The notes: generated by a model from the letters alone, not told the origin. A DNA stretch of 64,000 bases from Sphingomonas daechungensis (GCF_014489495.1 NZ_CP060780.1:2801001-2865000), one strand, 5' to 3'. Shown: positions 18,934 to 29,068, counted from the stretch's first letter. Made by a program: numbers and translations.

Positions 18934-20588
18934 TCACGGACGCCGATTTGCTACTCTCGATCGGCGCGCCCTAAAGAAGCGATATAGGCCCGCGACGAAG
19001 GCGATGAGCAAGAGGCCCGCCACAGCGAGAACGCCGTACAAGTGCCAGTAAACGAACCGCGCGACTCCGTAGACCTGATCAATCCGACGAAGCCGGGACT
19101 GATCTGCAACCACTGATGCCTGCAACATCGGTCCCAGCTGCATGACCCAAGCGCCTTGCCGGTCAAACTTCGGCCAGCGCGGGAGGTTCGCTCCATTAGG
19201 GTCTCCAGTTTTCGCGAAGTTCGTCCAGTAAAGCTGAACCGCCTCGGAGAGCGCACGATCATTCGAGTTCCAGTCGGCTACGTTAGGGTCGAGGTCGCCG
19301 AATACGTAGGGCAGCTCTGCGCCGTGGGTTGGGCCAAGTCCGAAGAGGGGATGGCCTGGGCGATAAGCGGGCGGCTGGGTGAAGGAATAGAAGTAGACAG
19401 GACGCCGTCCGGTTTTGGAAGCATTGCGTGCCCAAGCCCACATATCCCAAATGAACCTAAGGTCAGAGTCGATCGCCACCGCGGCAAGGCGCGCATCCGA
19501 GTCCGTTTTGCCTGGCGACGCGCCGATCGCTCGCAGCAGAATTGATGGATAGGTGCGTTCGAGCACCGCGTCGAAATTGGTTGTCGTAACCTTCCGAGAA
19601 TCGAAGAAGAACGAGCCCTCGCTGGCATTGGTGCCGATAAGGAGATCGGAATCATTCTGACTACCCGACGCATACGCATCACGCGGAGATTTCGGAAGCA
19701 CGTAGCCGTCGACGTTGAACTGAGGACTGAACGGCAATTTCAACAGCGCAGCGAAAGGCAGCCGGCGCAGATCCGCCAGCGATTTCGCTCCCGCCTTCCT
19801 GGCAAAGGTCAGACCCACTTCCGCGGAGCCGTCCGGCGTGAATCGTGGATCGAGCTCCACAGGCTCGAACACCGCTCCGCTCTGTCCAATCGCCCGACGG
19901 AAGAGACCTTTCGCCAACGGGGTCGACGCTAGCATGCTGACGGAGAAGCTTCCTGAAGATTGACCGAAAATCGTGACCCGATCCGGATCGCCGCCGAAAG
20001 CGGCGATGTTTCGTTGAACCCACTGCAACGCCCTGATTTGGTCCAGCAATCCGTAATTGCCCGACACGCCGTGCGCCGATTCCTTGTTGAGCTCTGGGTG
20101 CGCGAGAAAGCCCAGGGCGCCGAGGCGGTAATTAAGCGTGACCACGATGACGCCGTGGCTGGCAAGCTGCTCGCCTGCATATTGAGGCACAGAACCCGAT
20201 CCGCCGGTCAGTCCACCGCCGTGGATCCACACCATGACTGGCAGTTTCGTGTTGGATCTTGGGACTGGCGCCCAGACATTAAGGGCGAGACAATCCTCGC
20301 TGCTTTGCTCCTTAGGCGCATCGGGAGGATAGGTTTCAAGCTGAGGGCAGGCCGGGAAAAAAGAGGTCGCCTGCCGGATTCCTGCCCACGGCGAGGGTGC
20401 GTGCGGGGGTTGCCATCGAAGCGGACCGACCGGCGGGCAGCATACGGAATGCCCTTGAAGATCCGGATTGCGCCGGATTGGAGACCCTCTATTTTCCCGC
20501 TGTCGATCATGACCGGAGCGGCCTCGGCAAGGCCCGGTACCAAGCTCAGAAGCAGCGAGAGAAGGGCGAAAACCGATCCCTTTGTCAT
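18934..20588 (-). CDS. Type B carboxylesterase with C-terminal membrane anchor (frameshift near 20435)
   Basis: A secreted or membrane alpha/beta hydrolase of about 550 residues. A signal peptide (VFALLSLLLSLVPGLAEAAP) starts the protein. Family motifs are GIPYAA-PPVGPLRW, SEDCLALNVW, VWIHGGG (oxyanion hole), the nucleophile serine in FGQSSGSFSVS, the acid in NASEGSFFF and the histidine in THGAELPYVFG. The C-terminus has a helix (LYGVLAVAGLLLIAFVAGLY) and a basic tail, which is unusual for the family and suggests it is held in the membrane. One missing base near 20435 breaks the frame after residue 50. The natural ester substrate is unknown. Confidence 0.88.
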
Positions 20589-20676
20589 GGCCGAAGTTTA
20601 GCGAATAACGAGCGCTGCGGGGGCTATCGGTTCCATGCGTGACGGGAATGCATCGATCCGACAGACTAGCCGGCCT

Positions 20677-21480
20677 TCACACCGTCGCGATATCCGGCGC
20701 GTCTTCAGCTTTCATCCCGACGACGTTGTAGCCGGCATCCACATGGTGGATTTCTCCGGTGACTCCGGACGCAAAGTCGCTGAGCAGGTACAGTCCGGCG
20801 CCGCCGACGTCTTCGATCGTCACGTTGCGGCGCAACGGGGAATTATATTCGTTCCACTTCATGATGTAGCGGAAGTCGCCGATGCCGCTCGCGGCAAGCG
20901 TCTTGATCGGACCGGCCGAAATCGCGTTCACGCGAATGCCTTCCGGGCCGAGGTCGGCCGCCAGATACTTCACCGAGGTCTCGAGAGCGGCCTTGGCAAC
21001 GCCCATGACGTTGTAGTGTGGAATGACCTTCTCGGCGCCGTAGTAGCTCAAAGTCAGCATCGATCCGCCGGGTTTCATCATGGCCCGGGCGCGCTGGGCG
21101 ACGGCGATGAAACTGTAGACCGAGATGTTCATGGTCAGCAGGAAATTGTCGATCGTGGTGTCGACGAACTTTCCGCGAAGCTCGTTCTTGTCCGAGAAAC
21201 CGATAGCGTGGACGACGAAATCGAGCCCGCCCCACTTCGAGTTGAGATCCGCGAACGCCTTATCCAGCGCGTGCATGTCCGAGACATCGCAGTCGATCAG
21301 GAGGTCTGACCCTAGTTCTTCGGCCAGGGGCCGGACCCGCTTCTCGAGGGCGTCGCCCTGGTAGGAGAAGGCCAATTCGGCGCCCTGCTCGCCCAAGGCT
21401 CGGGCGATGCCCCATGCCAGCGAGCGATCGTTCGCGAGGCCCATGATCAGGCCTTTCTTGCCCTGCATCAATCCACTCAC
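20677..21480 (-). CDS. fabI: Enoyl-ACP reductase (NADH)
   Basis: A 267-residue short-chain dehydrogenase-like enzyme that reduces trans-2-enoyl-ACP in fatty acid elongation. Motifs are GKKGLIMGLANDRSLAWGIA, HAIGFSDKNEL, the catalytic tyrosine and lysine in HYNVMGVAKAALE, and SAGPIKTLAASGI. The usual FabI start MxGLMQGK is reached at the GTG at 21480, which overlaps the inferred yihY stop as GTGA; an internal ATG lies four codons in. FabI is the target of triclosan and isoniazid-like inhibitors. Confidence 0.94.
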   Translation of the reverse strand: MSGLMQGKKGLIMGLANDRSLAWGIARALGEQGAELAFSYQGDALEKRVRPLAEELGSDLLIDCDVSDMHALDKAFADLNSKWGGLDFVVHAIGFSDKNELRGKFVDTTIDNFLLTMNISVYSFIAVAQRARAMMKPGGSMLTLSYYGAEKVIPHYNVMGVAKAALETSVKYLAADLGPEGIRVNAISAGPIKTLAASGIGDFRYIMKWNEYNSPLRRNVTIEDVGGAGLYLLSDFASGVTGEIHHVDAGYNVVGMKAEDAPDIATV

Positions 21481-22526
21481 AGCTGGGCTCCCCTCGTTTC
21501 GGCGCGGTTTCAGGTTTCGGCACTATTTCCACGTCCTCCCCAGGTTGCGGCTCCTCGACTTCGAGCTCGTCCTGGAACGGACCGGAATAGATTTCGCCCC
21601 TTAGCGCCGTCGGCGAAGCTTCCGCCAGCGCCGCGTTGAGCTCCGCGCCCATAACTACGCCAAGCCCGACCATGAAGAAGAAAATCAAGACGACCATCAC
21701 CCCGGCCAGGCTTCCGTAGGTCAGGTCATAACCACCCAGCAGGCCAATCACCTGCGGCAGCAACTCGGCCGTCATCAGCCACCAGACCGTGACCAGCAGA
21801 GCCCCTGGCCACTTGCGGCAACCGCGTCGGCGGTACCTCGAAGGCGTCAGCGCCACGAAGACGAGGTAATTGGTTACGAACAGCATGAGCGCCGGGATCA
21901 CGCGGTAGAATGTCAACGTATCGGCGACGTTCTGGAAAAGCGGAATCCAATGTTCGATGCCATGTTGGATCGAGCTCAACGTGATGCTGACCGCGAACGC
22001 CACCATCAGGAGAAAGACCGAGCCGATGATGATGGCCATCGACCCAAGCCGATATTCCCAGAACGGGGCGCAATATTTCACGCCGTAGGCCCGGCGAAGG
22101 ATGTCGCGGATCGTTTCGATGAAGCTCCCCACCGTCCACAATCCGACGATGGCCCGATCCAAAGCAGTGGCCCCGTACGCGCGGATAGGACTTCGATGAT
22201 CGGCTCCCGAAGGACATCGGAAACGTTCGGCGGCAGCTGCGCAAGCACCGTCGCCACAGTCTTCCGGCTGCTCTCCGATTGGCCGAACAGATTGGCGAGC
22301 GCGGCGGCGACGATGAAGAAGGGGAACAGCGCCAGCAATGCAAGATAGGCCAGATTGCCGGCGTGAATGAACCCGTCGTTGTAAACGCCAACCGCGACCC
22401 GCTTGATCACTTCCCAAGCCACGATGCGCGGTTTTACGCGCTCCGCGGCATCGCGGCCGTAAGCGGCGCTCAGGCTGGCAAGCTGCTTGCGGCGTTCCTC
22501 GGGGATAGCGGTGAGTGGTCCTGCAT
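21477..22526 (-). CDS. YihY/BrkB family membrane protein (about three frameshifts)
   Basis: A protein of about 350 residues spread over several frames. The start is probably ATG 22526 (MQDHSPLSP), joining after a missing C near 22506 to ERRKQLASLSAAYGRDAAERV and the membrane block NLAYLALLALFPFFIVAA. A second break near 22155 leads to IVGLWTVGSFIETIRDILRRAY, then further helices and MVVLIFFFMVGLGVVMGAE. The last few residues before an overlap with fabI need one more base in GGGG near 21490. Family members have about six helices. Some were once called RNase BN, but they are membrane proteins of uncertain, possibly transport, function. Confidence 0.8.
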
Positions 22527-22550
22527 GCGTGGGTCTAGAGACTAAGGCCG

Positions 22551-23495
22551 TTAAACCCCAAGGGAAGCCCGCGGGTTGCCCCGCCCTCCACGTCTCCGCA
22601 AACTTCCGCAACTGCGCGTCGTCGGCGGGCAGGTCCACTTCAAGCGCGACCAATTGATCCCTCTCTTCCCGCCCTTCCCGGTAAAACCACGGCCCTTCAG
22701 GCGAAGCACGCGTCCGGACGAGCTCCCCTTCGGAACCGTCAGCATGACGGGTCCTTCCGGCGTCGGCACCTTGACCTTGGCTCCAAGCACAGCCTCCTTC
22801 AGGGTTACCGGGAGCTCAAGACGGATGTTGTCGCCTTCACGCTTGTAAAACGGGTGGGGCTCGATGGCGATTGTGACCAGGCCGTCTCCAGCGCCTCCGG
22901 GCCCTTGCTCGCCCTTGCCGGCGAGGCGGATCTTTGTCCCCTCTTCGACGCCGGCCGGAAGCTTGAGATCGATCGTCTTGCCGTCAGCCAAAGTGATCCG
23001 CTGGGGCTTGAGTGTCGCCGCATCAACGAACGAAATCTTCAGCCGATAGGCGATGTCCGCACCTTTCTGCGGCGCTCGACGTTGCCGGAAGCCGCCGAAC
23101 CCACCGCCGCCTTTTCCGGACCCACCGCCGAACAAGCCTTCGAACAGGTCGCTGAGGTCGGCCGTCTCCCCACCGAAGCCGCTACCCTGGAAACCGTCGA
23201 ACCCGCCGCCACCTGAGCCGGGACGGCCGCCGCCATAGCCTCCGCCGAACCCGCCGGACCCGAACGGCATCTTGGGGTTGCCGTCCTCGTCGATTTCCCC
23301 GCGATCATATTGCGCGCGCTTGTCCTTGTCGGAGAGCAAGTCGTAGGCGGCCGTGACCTCGCCGAACCGCTTAGCGGCGTTCGGATTGTCCTTGTTGCGG
23401 TCGGGATGGAGTTGCTTGGCGAGGCTGCGGTAGGCCTTCTTGATCTCCGCTTCGCTTGCGCCGCGCTGCACGCCTAGCCGTTGATAAAGGTCCAT
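22551..23495 (-). CDS. DnaJ-type co-chaperone without zinc finger (CbpA-like; two frameshifts)
   Basis: A protein of about 314 residues with an N-terminal J domain (MDLYQRLGVQRGASEAEIKKA, HPDRNKDNPNAAKRF), a long Gly/Phe-rich linker at residues 80-145, and the two C-terminal beta domains (KGADIAYRLKISF, IRLAGKGEQGPGGAGDG, VLRLKGRGF). The four CxxCxGxG zinc repeats of DnaJ are absent, so it is the CbpA/DjlA-like class that stimulates DnaK without zinc-linked binding. Near the C-terminus a segment (QLVALEVDLPADDAQLRKF) is in another frame, with breaks near 22660 and 22605; the end GRGNPRASLGV is back in the first frame. It is divergent from pdxH. Confidence 0.88.
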   Translation of the reverse strand: MDLYQRLGVQRGASEAEIKKAYRSLAKQLHPDRNKDNPNAAKRFGEVTAAYDLLSDKDKRAQYDRGEIDEDGNPKMPFGSGGFGGGYGGGRPGSGGGGFDGFQGSGFGGETADLSDLFEGLFGGGSGKGGGGFGGFRQRRAPQKGADIAYRLKISFVDAATLKPQRITLADGKTIDLKLPAGVEEGTKIRLAGKGEQGPGGAGDGLVTIAIEPHPFYKREGDNIRLELPVTLKEAVLGAKVKVPTPEGPVMLTVPKGSSSGRVLRLKGRGFTGKGGKRGINWSRLKWTCPPTTRSCGSLRRRGGRGNPRASLGV

Positions 23496-23587
23496 AGTGC
23501 TCCAATGCCGTAACACACTCGGTGTTTCTAGATGGGGCCTGCCAGATGGGTTGCGGCGACGGCGCCTCCAAGCCTAAGCGGCTAGCC

Positions 23588-24168
23588 GTGTCAGAGACCG
23601 ATCCCATCCAGCTTTTCGGACAATGGCTCGCAGAGGCGCGCCAGTCAGAGCCGAACGATCCCGAGGCCATGGCACTGGCGACTGCCACCCCTGACGGGCG
23701 TCCGTCCGTTCGCATGGTCCTGTTGAAGGGCCACGGTCCCGACGGTTTCACATTTTACACGAATCTCGACAGCCGGAAGGGAGCGGAGCTTGCAGCCAAT
23801 TCCCAGGCTGCACTGCTATTCCATTGGAAGTCGCTCCGGCGGCAGGTTCGCATCGAGGGAGGCGTTGGACCCGTGCCGGACAGCGACGCCGATGCCTATT
23901 TCGAGAGCCGAGCCCGAGATTCTCAGCTTGGTGCCTGGGCGTCCTGGCAGTCGCGGAGCCTGGATCGCCGCGAAACCTTTGAGCGTCGATTTGAAGAGAT
24001 GAGCAAGCGTTTCGAGGGCGAGGTCGTGCCGCGTCCACCTCGGTGGAGCGGGTTTCGATTGAACCCACCGCGTTCGAATTCTGGACGGACCGTCCACACA
24101 GGCTGCATGAGCGACGTATCTTCTCGGCAGAAGGCGGGGGCTGGCGCGAAGGCCTGCTCTACCCGTGA
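23588..24168 (+). CDS. pdxH: Pyridoxamine 5'-phosphate oxidase (frameshift near 24055)
   Basis: A protein of about 193 residues. It oxidises pyridoxine or pyridoxamine 5'-phosphate to pyridoxal phosphate using FMN. Motifs are EPNDPEAMALATATPDGRPSV trimmed to the family start, VRMVLLKG, FTFYTNLDSRKGAEL, LFHWKSLRRQVRIEG, and RPPRWSGFRL. The conserved C-terminus (FEFWTDRPHRLHER, ending WREGLLYP) is in a neighbouring frame after a break near 24055. GTG 23588 (MSETDPIQLFGQW) is the better start by family length; an ATG at 23546 adds an unconserved 14 residues. The stop overlaps the next gene as GTGA. Confidence 0.9.
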
Positions 24169-25112
24169 GCGGAGTTCACGCCCACCAGGCGCATGGTGAG
24201 GAACGGGCGTCGCTGACGACGCGCGCCGCTTTCGCCAGTATCGTCATGGCGATCTCTCTCATTGGTCTGAAGATTTGGGCCTCCATCGAAACCTCCTCGA
24301 TGGCGATGCTCGGATCGCTGGCGGACAGCAGCCTCGATCTGCTTGCCAGCCTCGTCGTTCTGATGGGTGTCCGCATCGCCGCGGCGCCGGCCGACTCCGA
24401 CCATCGCTTCGGCCACGGCAAGGCGGAGGCGCTCGCTGCCTTGGTCCAAGTCATCTTGATCACCTTGTCGGCGTTGTTCATCGGCTACCAGTCGGTCATC
24501 CGCTTGATCAACGGTGCGCAGACCAGCGCGGCCGAGCTTGGAATCGGAGTTTCGCTCGTCGCGATTGCTGCGACGCTGGCGCTGATCACGTATCAGCGGC
24601 ACGTGGTGAAGCGGACGGGTTCCGTCGCGATCTCGACCGATCGCTTGCACTACGCCTCCGATCTCATGCTCAACGGATCGGTCATCGTTGCGCTTGTGCT
24701 GGACCAGTATGCCAACCTGACCGGGGCCGACGCGGTCTTCGGCGTGCTGATCGCCCTCTGGCTCCTGTGGGGCGCCTGGACCTCCTCCAGCCATGCGCTA
24801 GACCAGTTGATGGATCGCGAATGGCCCGAAGAGCTGCGCGCCAAATTCCTCGCTGCCTGCGGCGACTATCCGGAGCTGGCCGGCTTGCACGACCTGCGCA
24901 CACGCACCAGCGGCACCCACAACTTCGCGCAGTTTCACGTCTGGGTCCCGGCGGACTGGACGATTGCGCACGCACATGACCGGATGGATCGGATCGAGGA
25001 AGAGCTCCAGAGCCGCTTCCCGGCCACGGAAATCCTGATCCATCTCGATCCCGAAGGTCACACCGATCGCGAGACCATGCTTCCGTCGGAAATCACGGAG
25101 ACGGCGTCCTGA
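24165..25112 (+). CDS. Cation diffusion facilitator (FieF-like) metal exporter
   Basis: A 315-residue inner-membrane protein with six helices and a cytoplasmic C-terminal domain. The metal-site residues of the family are visible: the aspartates of MLGSLADSSLDLLASL in helix 2, HRFGHGKAEA in the following loop, and RLHYASDLMLNGS in helix 5. The C-terminal domain has GTHNFAQFHVWV and a histidine in IAHAHDRMDRIEE. It exports divalent cations such as Fe(II) or Zn(II) against protons. GTG 24165 overlaps the pdxH stop. The DxxxD and HxxxD pattern is FieF/ZitB-like; the exact metal is not decided. Confidence 0.9.
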   Translation: MSGVHAHQAHGEERASLTTRAAFASIVMAISLIGLKIWASIETSSMAMLGSLADSSLDLLASLVVLMGVRIAAAPADSDHRFGHGKAEALAALVQVILITLSALFIGYQSVIRLINGAQTSAAELGIGVSLVAIAATLALITYQRHVVKRTGSVAISTDRLHYASDLMLNGSVIVALVLDQYANLTGADAVFGVLIALWLLWGAWTSSSHALDQLMDREWPEELRAKFLAACGDYPELAGLHDLRTRTSGTHNFAQFHVWVPADWTIAHAHDRMDRIEEELQSRFPATEILIHLDPEGHTDRETMLPSEITETAS

Positions 25113-26385
25113 ACGAGTCACGGGATGCCCTGCCGCGCCGTATCGGCTTCGGTGGAGCGATCCTGCTTGCATTCAACGGTGCGATCGGCGCTTCGATTTT
25201 CGCGCTGCCGCAAACGCTCGCGAGCGATTTCGGCACATCTTCGCCGTGGCTGTTCCCGCTGGTCGGGCTCGCCTCGTTGCTCATCGCGATACCGTTCACG
25301 CGGTCGGTCGCCGCATTCCCCAGAGCGGGGGACCCGCGACCTATGGCCGCGTTTTCGGACGGCTCGCCGGGTTCGAACTCGGATGGATTTACTACATCGC
25401 GCGGGCAACCGCCTTTGCCGCCAACCTTAACGTTCTGGTGTCCTATTTGGCACGCTGGCTGATCGGGGCCGACGCTGGACTGGCGAGACTTGCGCTGATC
25501 CTCGGCCTGGTCGCGGCTTTCACCGCGATCAACGTGTCGGGCGTAAAGTCGGCGATGCGGGTTCTTGGAGGCCTGACCCTGCTCAAGACTCTTCCGCTGA
25601 TGCTCATCGCCTTCGCTGTGCTCGCCTTGGCGGGAGTTCCAGCACCCGGCCCTCTACCGCCGATCGGCGATGTGGAAGCCGGCGTCCTGATCGTTTTTTA
25701 CGCCTTCGTCGGTTTTGAAAACGCCACGGTCACCGCCGGCGAGACGAGGGATCCCGGCCGTACCCTGCCGCAAGCGCTCTTGGCGACGATTGGTACGGTC
25801 GCCTTGCTCTATTTCATCGTCCAGCTCGCTTTCGTTGCCGTGTTTCCTGGGGGTCTCGAAGAAGGTGCGGACGCGCCGCTCCTGGCGCTCGGTGATTGGC
25901 TCATGGGTCCGCCCGGCGCTCTGGTAATCGGGCTCACGGCCATTTTCTCCACTGCCGGAAACCTGCACAGCAACATGGCCGCAACTCCCCGAGTGACATT
26001 CGCCATGGCGGAGCGGGGTGAACTTCCCGGGTGGCTCGCAAAGGTCAATCGCCGGTTCGAGACTCCCGTCGCGAGCATTGCCTTCTTCGCGATTCTCGTC
26101 GCGGCCCTGGCAGTGAGCGGGAGCTTCGTCTGGCTGGCGGTTATCAGCACGCTCGCGCGGATGATCATCTATTCGGTGACGATCCTCGCCCTGCCCCGCG
26201 CACCAGAGCGTCCGGCACGTTTGCGGGCTTCGCACTGGCTCCTGTCCGGCATCGGCGTTCTGATCTGCATTGCAGTCGCCGCGCAGGCCGACGCCAAGGC
26301 GAGGCTGACGCTCTTCGTACTAGCGGTTGCCGGTCTCGCGCTGTTCGGGCTGACCACTGCCACTCGCCTGGTTACCCGAGACTAA
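25109..26385 (+). CDS. APC-family amino acid permease (frameshift near 25335)
   Basis: A protein of about 425 residues with about twelve helices. The N-terminus has GFGGAILLAFNGAIGASIFALP, the glycine-rich substrate loop of helix 1, and after a missing G near 25335 the second frame continues PATYGRVFGRLAGFELGW. Helix 6 is the usual FYAFVGFENATVTAGETRDP. It imports amino acids or amines with protons. The only in-frame start near the beginning is a CTG at 25109 that overlaps the stop of the metal exporter (CTGA); this may be an ATG or GTG misread, so the start is uncertain. The substrate is unknown. Confidence 0.82.
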
Positions 26386-26838
26386 GCTTGGCCCCAGGGC
26401 ATCCAGAATCGGCAGCTGGCTCGGCAGCATCATCCGGCGCGCCTCGTCCAGCGTCATCCACCGGGCCTCTTCCGCTTCGGGATAGCTCTGCATCCGCCCG
26501 CTCCTGGGCGGCCATTCCATTTCGAATTCGAGGCTGCGGATCGAGCCCGGATCGAATTCACCCTCGGCAGCGAACACCTCGACCTTCTTCCCGCCGGCCT
26601 GGGTGACGCAGCAAAGCGGAAAGGGTACGCGCCCGAGCGCCGTCCCGGTTTCTTCCTCGAATTCGCGGATCGCCGCGTCGGCGGAGGACTCCCCGGGCTC
26701 AAGAGCGCCTTTGGGAATCATCCATGCGCCTTCGTCCTTGTGCCGCCAGAACGGGCCGCCGGGCTTGATCAGCAGGACCCGGGTAATGCCTTCATGCTCG
26801 CGGTAGAGCAGGATTCCCGCACTAAGCGGCGGCGGCAT
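26372..26838 (-). CDS. NUDIX hydrolase
   Basis: A protein of about 155 residues. The NUDIX box G-x5-E-x7-REUxEExGU is seen as GALEPGESSADAAIREFEEE, after VLLIKPGGPFWRHKDEGAWM. The start [17 protein letters not shown] fits the family; it overlaps the 3' end of mnmA by 17 bases. The open frame runs on to 26320 with an unconserved tail; adding one G near 26395 gives a natural end ILDALGAKLSLG with a stop at 26372, which I prefer. It hydrolyses a nucleoside diphosphate linked to another group; the substrate is unknown. Confidence 0.78.
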
Positions 26839-27938
26839 CCAGGGCTCCCTCGGCCACCGAGGTCGTCTCGGCGATCCAGCCTCCACCAAGCAGCCGCGTG
26901 CCGTCATAAAAGACCGCCGCTTGCCCGGGCGCAACGCCATATTCGGCACCAGCGAACTGCACCCGGTCGCCCAGGATTGTCGCCGGCACGGGCGGAGCAA
27001 GCGAGCGGACCTTCACACCGACGTCCGTCTGATCCTCGGCGATCCAGTTCATCTCCTCGATCCGCATTGAATCGACCGCGAGGGCCCGGCGCGGTCCGAC
27101 GACGAGGCGCTGCTGCTCCGGCTCGATCCGTACGACGTAAAGCGGCTCCTTCTGCCCGCCGACCTCGATCCCGCGGCGCTGGCCCACCGTGAAGTGCACG
27201 ACGCCTCGGTGGCTCCCCAGGACCTTCCCCTGCAGATCGACGATCTCACCCGCAGCGATCGTTTCCGGCCGAAGCCGCTGCACCAATCCCGCATAATCCC
27301 GTCGGGAACGAAGCAGATGTCCTGGCTGTCCGGCTTGTTGGCGACGACCAAGCCCTCTTCCTCGGCAAGCCTGCGAACCTCGCGCTTGGGAGGTCGCCGA
27401 GCGGGAACCGGAGGAAGTCGAGCTGCTCGCGCGTGGTCCCGTAGAGGAAATAGCTCTGGTCGCGGGCCGGGTCGGCGCCCTTGTGAAGCTCCACGCGGTC
27501 GCCGTTGACGACCCGCCGGACATAATGCCCCGTTGCCAGGCAGTCGGCGCCAAGCTCCTTCGCGAACGCGACGAGGTCCATGAACTTCACGCCCTGATTG
27601 CAGAGCGAGCAAGGGACCGGCGTTCGGCCGCGGGCATATTCGTCGGCGAAATGCTCGATCACGCTGTCGCGAAAGCGGCTTTCGTAATCGAGGACGTAGT
27701 GAGCAATTCCGAGCCGGTCGGCGACCATGCTGGCGTCGTAAATATCCTGGCCGGCGCAGCAGGACCCGCTGCGCTTCACCGCTTCGCCATGGTCGTAAAG
27801 CTGCAGCGTCACGCCGATGACCTCGGCACCCGTTCGTGCGGCGAGCGCGGCGACGACCGAGCTGTCGACGCCGCCGGACATGGCGACGACGATGCGTGCT
27901 TCGCGAACTTCGCGATCAAGGCCGAAATCAATCTGCAT
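26822..27938 (-). CDS. mnmA: tRNA-specific 2-thiouridylase MnmA (two frameshifts)
   Basis: A protein of about 373 residues that places sulfur on U34 of Lys, Glu and Gln tRNAs. The ATP PP-loop is [14 protein letters not shown] at residue 17. The catalytic cysteines are in [12 protein letters not shown] and in the [12 protein letters not shown] block. [19 protein letters not shown] and RDQSYFLYG are further signatures. The C-terminal beta domain has [17 protein letters not shown]. Breaks near 27398 and 27297 put the middle third in a separate frame. It overlaps the NUDIX gene start. Confidence 0.93.
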
Positions 27939-27993
27939 TGGAGCTATCTCGGCGCTCTTTACCTGAATTTCACCCCTCTCAGCTAGGCCGGTC

Positions 27994-28326
27994 GTGGAGT
28001 GGGTTGTTCAAGAGGGTAATTTGTCTCGGCCGGAGTCGAAATTCACCGCCGCGGGACTTGCTGGACTGGATGCCGCGGAGCTCGTTGCAGCTTTCGGCGC
28101 GCAGTCGGGCAGGACTTGCGACGATCGGACTTTGGCCATCGCCCGGCTCCTGGCGGCAAGCCCCGGGTGGGCGGAGGCACGGGATCGCGTTGGCGGTGCC
28201 TTTGCTGAAGCGGCGTCCGAGGAAGAGTCAAAGGACGTTAAGGGTCGTGAGGGGGAAATTAACCAGCGCGTTTCAGAATATCTTCAAGGGGCGCGGCTTA
28301 AGACCAATGCCATCGACAATGACTAA
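27994..28326 (+). CDS. Hypothetical protein upstream of sciP
   Basis: A 110-residue ORF from GTG 27994 with evenly mixed codons and a plausible soluble composition: a basic-acidic start, the helix-like [12 protein letters not shown] and [20 protein letters not shown], then an acidic region ([15 protein letters not shown]) and a C-terminus ending NAIDND. I do not recognise the family. It ends 17 bases before sciP and points the same way, so the two may be cotranscribed. It could be a chance ORF, but no better gene occupies the space. Confidence 0.4.
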   Translation: MEWVVQEGNLSRPESKFTAAGLAGLDAAELVAAFGAQSGRTCDDRTLAIARLLAASPGWAEARDRVGGAFAEAASEEESKDVKGREGEINQRVSEYLQGARLKTNAIDND

Positions 28327-28343
28327 GCGGGTTTAACCAAGAG

Positions 28344-28643
28344 ATGCTCGAGAACCAGAAGATTCGGCCAGCGCAGGTCATCGGACCGCTCGGAGAGCCT
28401 TTGACGCTCGACAGCCTTCCGCCTGCCAGCACCACCCGTTGGGTCGTCCGCCGCAAGGCGGAGGTCGTCGCGGCTGTTGCGGGTGGCCTGCTTTCGGTCG
28501 ACGAGGCTTGCCAGCGCTACACGCTGAGCCTCGAGGAGTTCACGAGCTGGCAGCGCGCGGTCGACCGCAGTGGAATGCCCGGCCTGCGCGTGACTCGCAT
28601 CAAGCATTATCGCGACCAGTACGAGCGCCAGCAGCGCTACTGA
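28344..28643 (+). CDS. sciP: DUF1153 protein, SciP-like CtrA inhibitor
   Basis: A 99-residue helical DNA-binding protein. The conserved block TRWVVRRKAEVVAAVAGGLL-SVDEACQRYTLSLEEF is the helix-turn-helix of the DUF1153 family. In Caulobacter the family member SciP binds CtrA and stops it from recruiting RNA polymerase in G1 cells. Start MLENQKIRPAQVIGP is typical. The upstream spacer has one TTAACC, a half CtrA site (28333). In sphingomonads the family is conserved, but its place in the cell cycle is less studied. Confidence 0.88.
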   Translation: MLENQKIRPAQVIGPLGEPLTLDSLPPASTTRWVVRRKAEVVAAVAGGLLSVDEACQRYTLSLEEFTSWQRAVDRSGMPGLRVTRIKHYRDQYERQQRY

Positions 28644-28732
28644 CGCGGCTGTGGCTGATCGTTACGCGCAGTAATCTTTCGGCCTGTTCCGCGGGCAGTT
28701 AACCAAAAAACTGGACAGTTCCTTCCGAATCC

Positions 28733-28758
28733 GGAACAACCGCCCTGCATCAGCGTCT
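28733..28758 (+). promoter_or_regulatory. Possible EcfG (general stress sigma) promoter for the GlsB-type gene
   Basis: GGAAC at 28733-28737 is followed after 17 bases by GTCT, close to the alphaproteobacterial EcfG pattern GGAAC-N16/17-cGTT. The position, about 60 bases before the ATG of a stress-type membrane protein, is suitable. The -10 half is imperfect, and GGAAC alone is common in this DNA. Confidence 0.35.
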
Positions 28759-28816
28759 AGATGCCGGAAGGCCGCTGAGTAGTTACTGGCGGCCCACGAA
28801 CAGGAGGGAACGCTAC

Positions 28817-29068
28817 ATGGGTATTATCATTTGGCTGGTCGTCGGTGGTATTTGTGGCTGGCTCGCCAGCCTCATCATGCGCACTGACGCTCAACAGGGC
28901 ATCATCCTCAATGTTGTGGTGGGCATTGTGGGCGCTGTCATCGCCGGATTCCTCTTCGGTCAGAACATGAACCAGGGGATTACGGTCGAAAGCTTCCTTT
29001 ACGCGCTGCTAGGCGCAGTGATCCTCTTGGCGATCGTCAACCTGATCCGTCGCGGAACGGTTCGCTAA
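28817..29068 (+). CDS. GlsB/YeaQ/YmgE family membrane protein
   Basis: An 83-residue protein with three helices (MGIIIWLVVGGICGWLASLI, LNVVVGIVGAVIAGFLFG, SFLYALLGAVILLAIVNL) and the GxxxGWLAS motif of the transglycosylase-associated (YeaQ/GlsB) family. It is small and glycine-rich, expressed under stress in many bacteria, with no firm biochemical role. A strong AGGAGGGAA ribosome-binding site precedes the ATG. A terminator follows. A second family member lies at 29947-30207 on the other strand. Confidence 0.88.
   Translation: MGIIIWLVVGGICGWLASLIMRTDAQQGIILNVVVGIVGAVIAGFLFGQNMNQGITVESFLYALLGAVILLAIVNLIRRGTVR

Noticed and set aside
21260-22417. A 385-residue ORF running from YihY into FabI
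   Set aside because: The last third is out of frame with the clear FabI gene; a one-base break near 21490 explains it.
23100-23260. The GC-rich Gly/Phe repeat in the DnaJ-like gene as an expanded repeat
   Set aside because: It is the normal Gly/Phe linker of the family, with mixed codons and no true repeat unit.
28696-28701. TTAACC, a possible CtrA site before the GlsB-type gene
   Set aside because: Only half of the TTAA-N7-TTAA pattern is present; the second half does not match.
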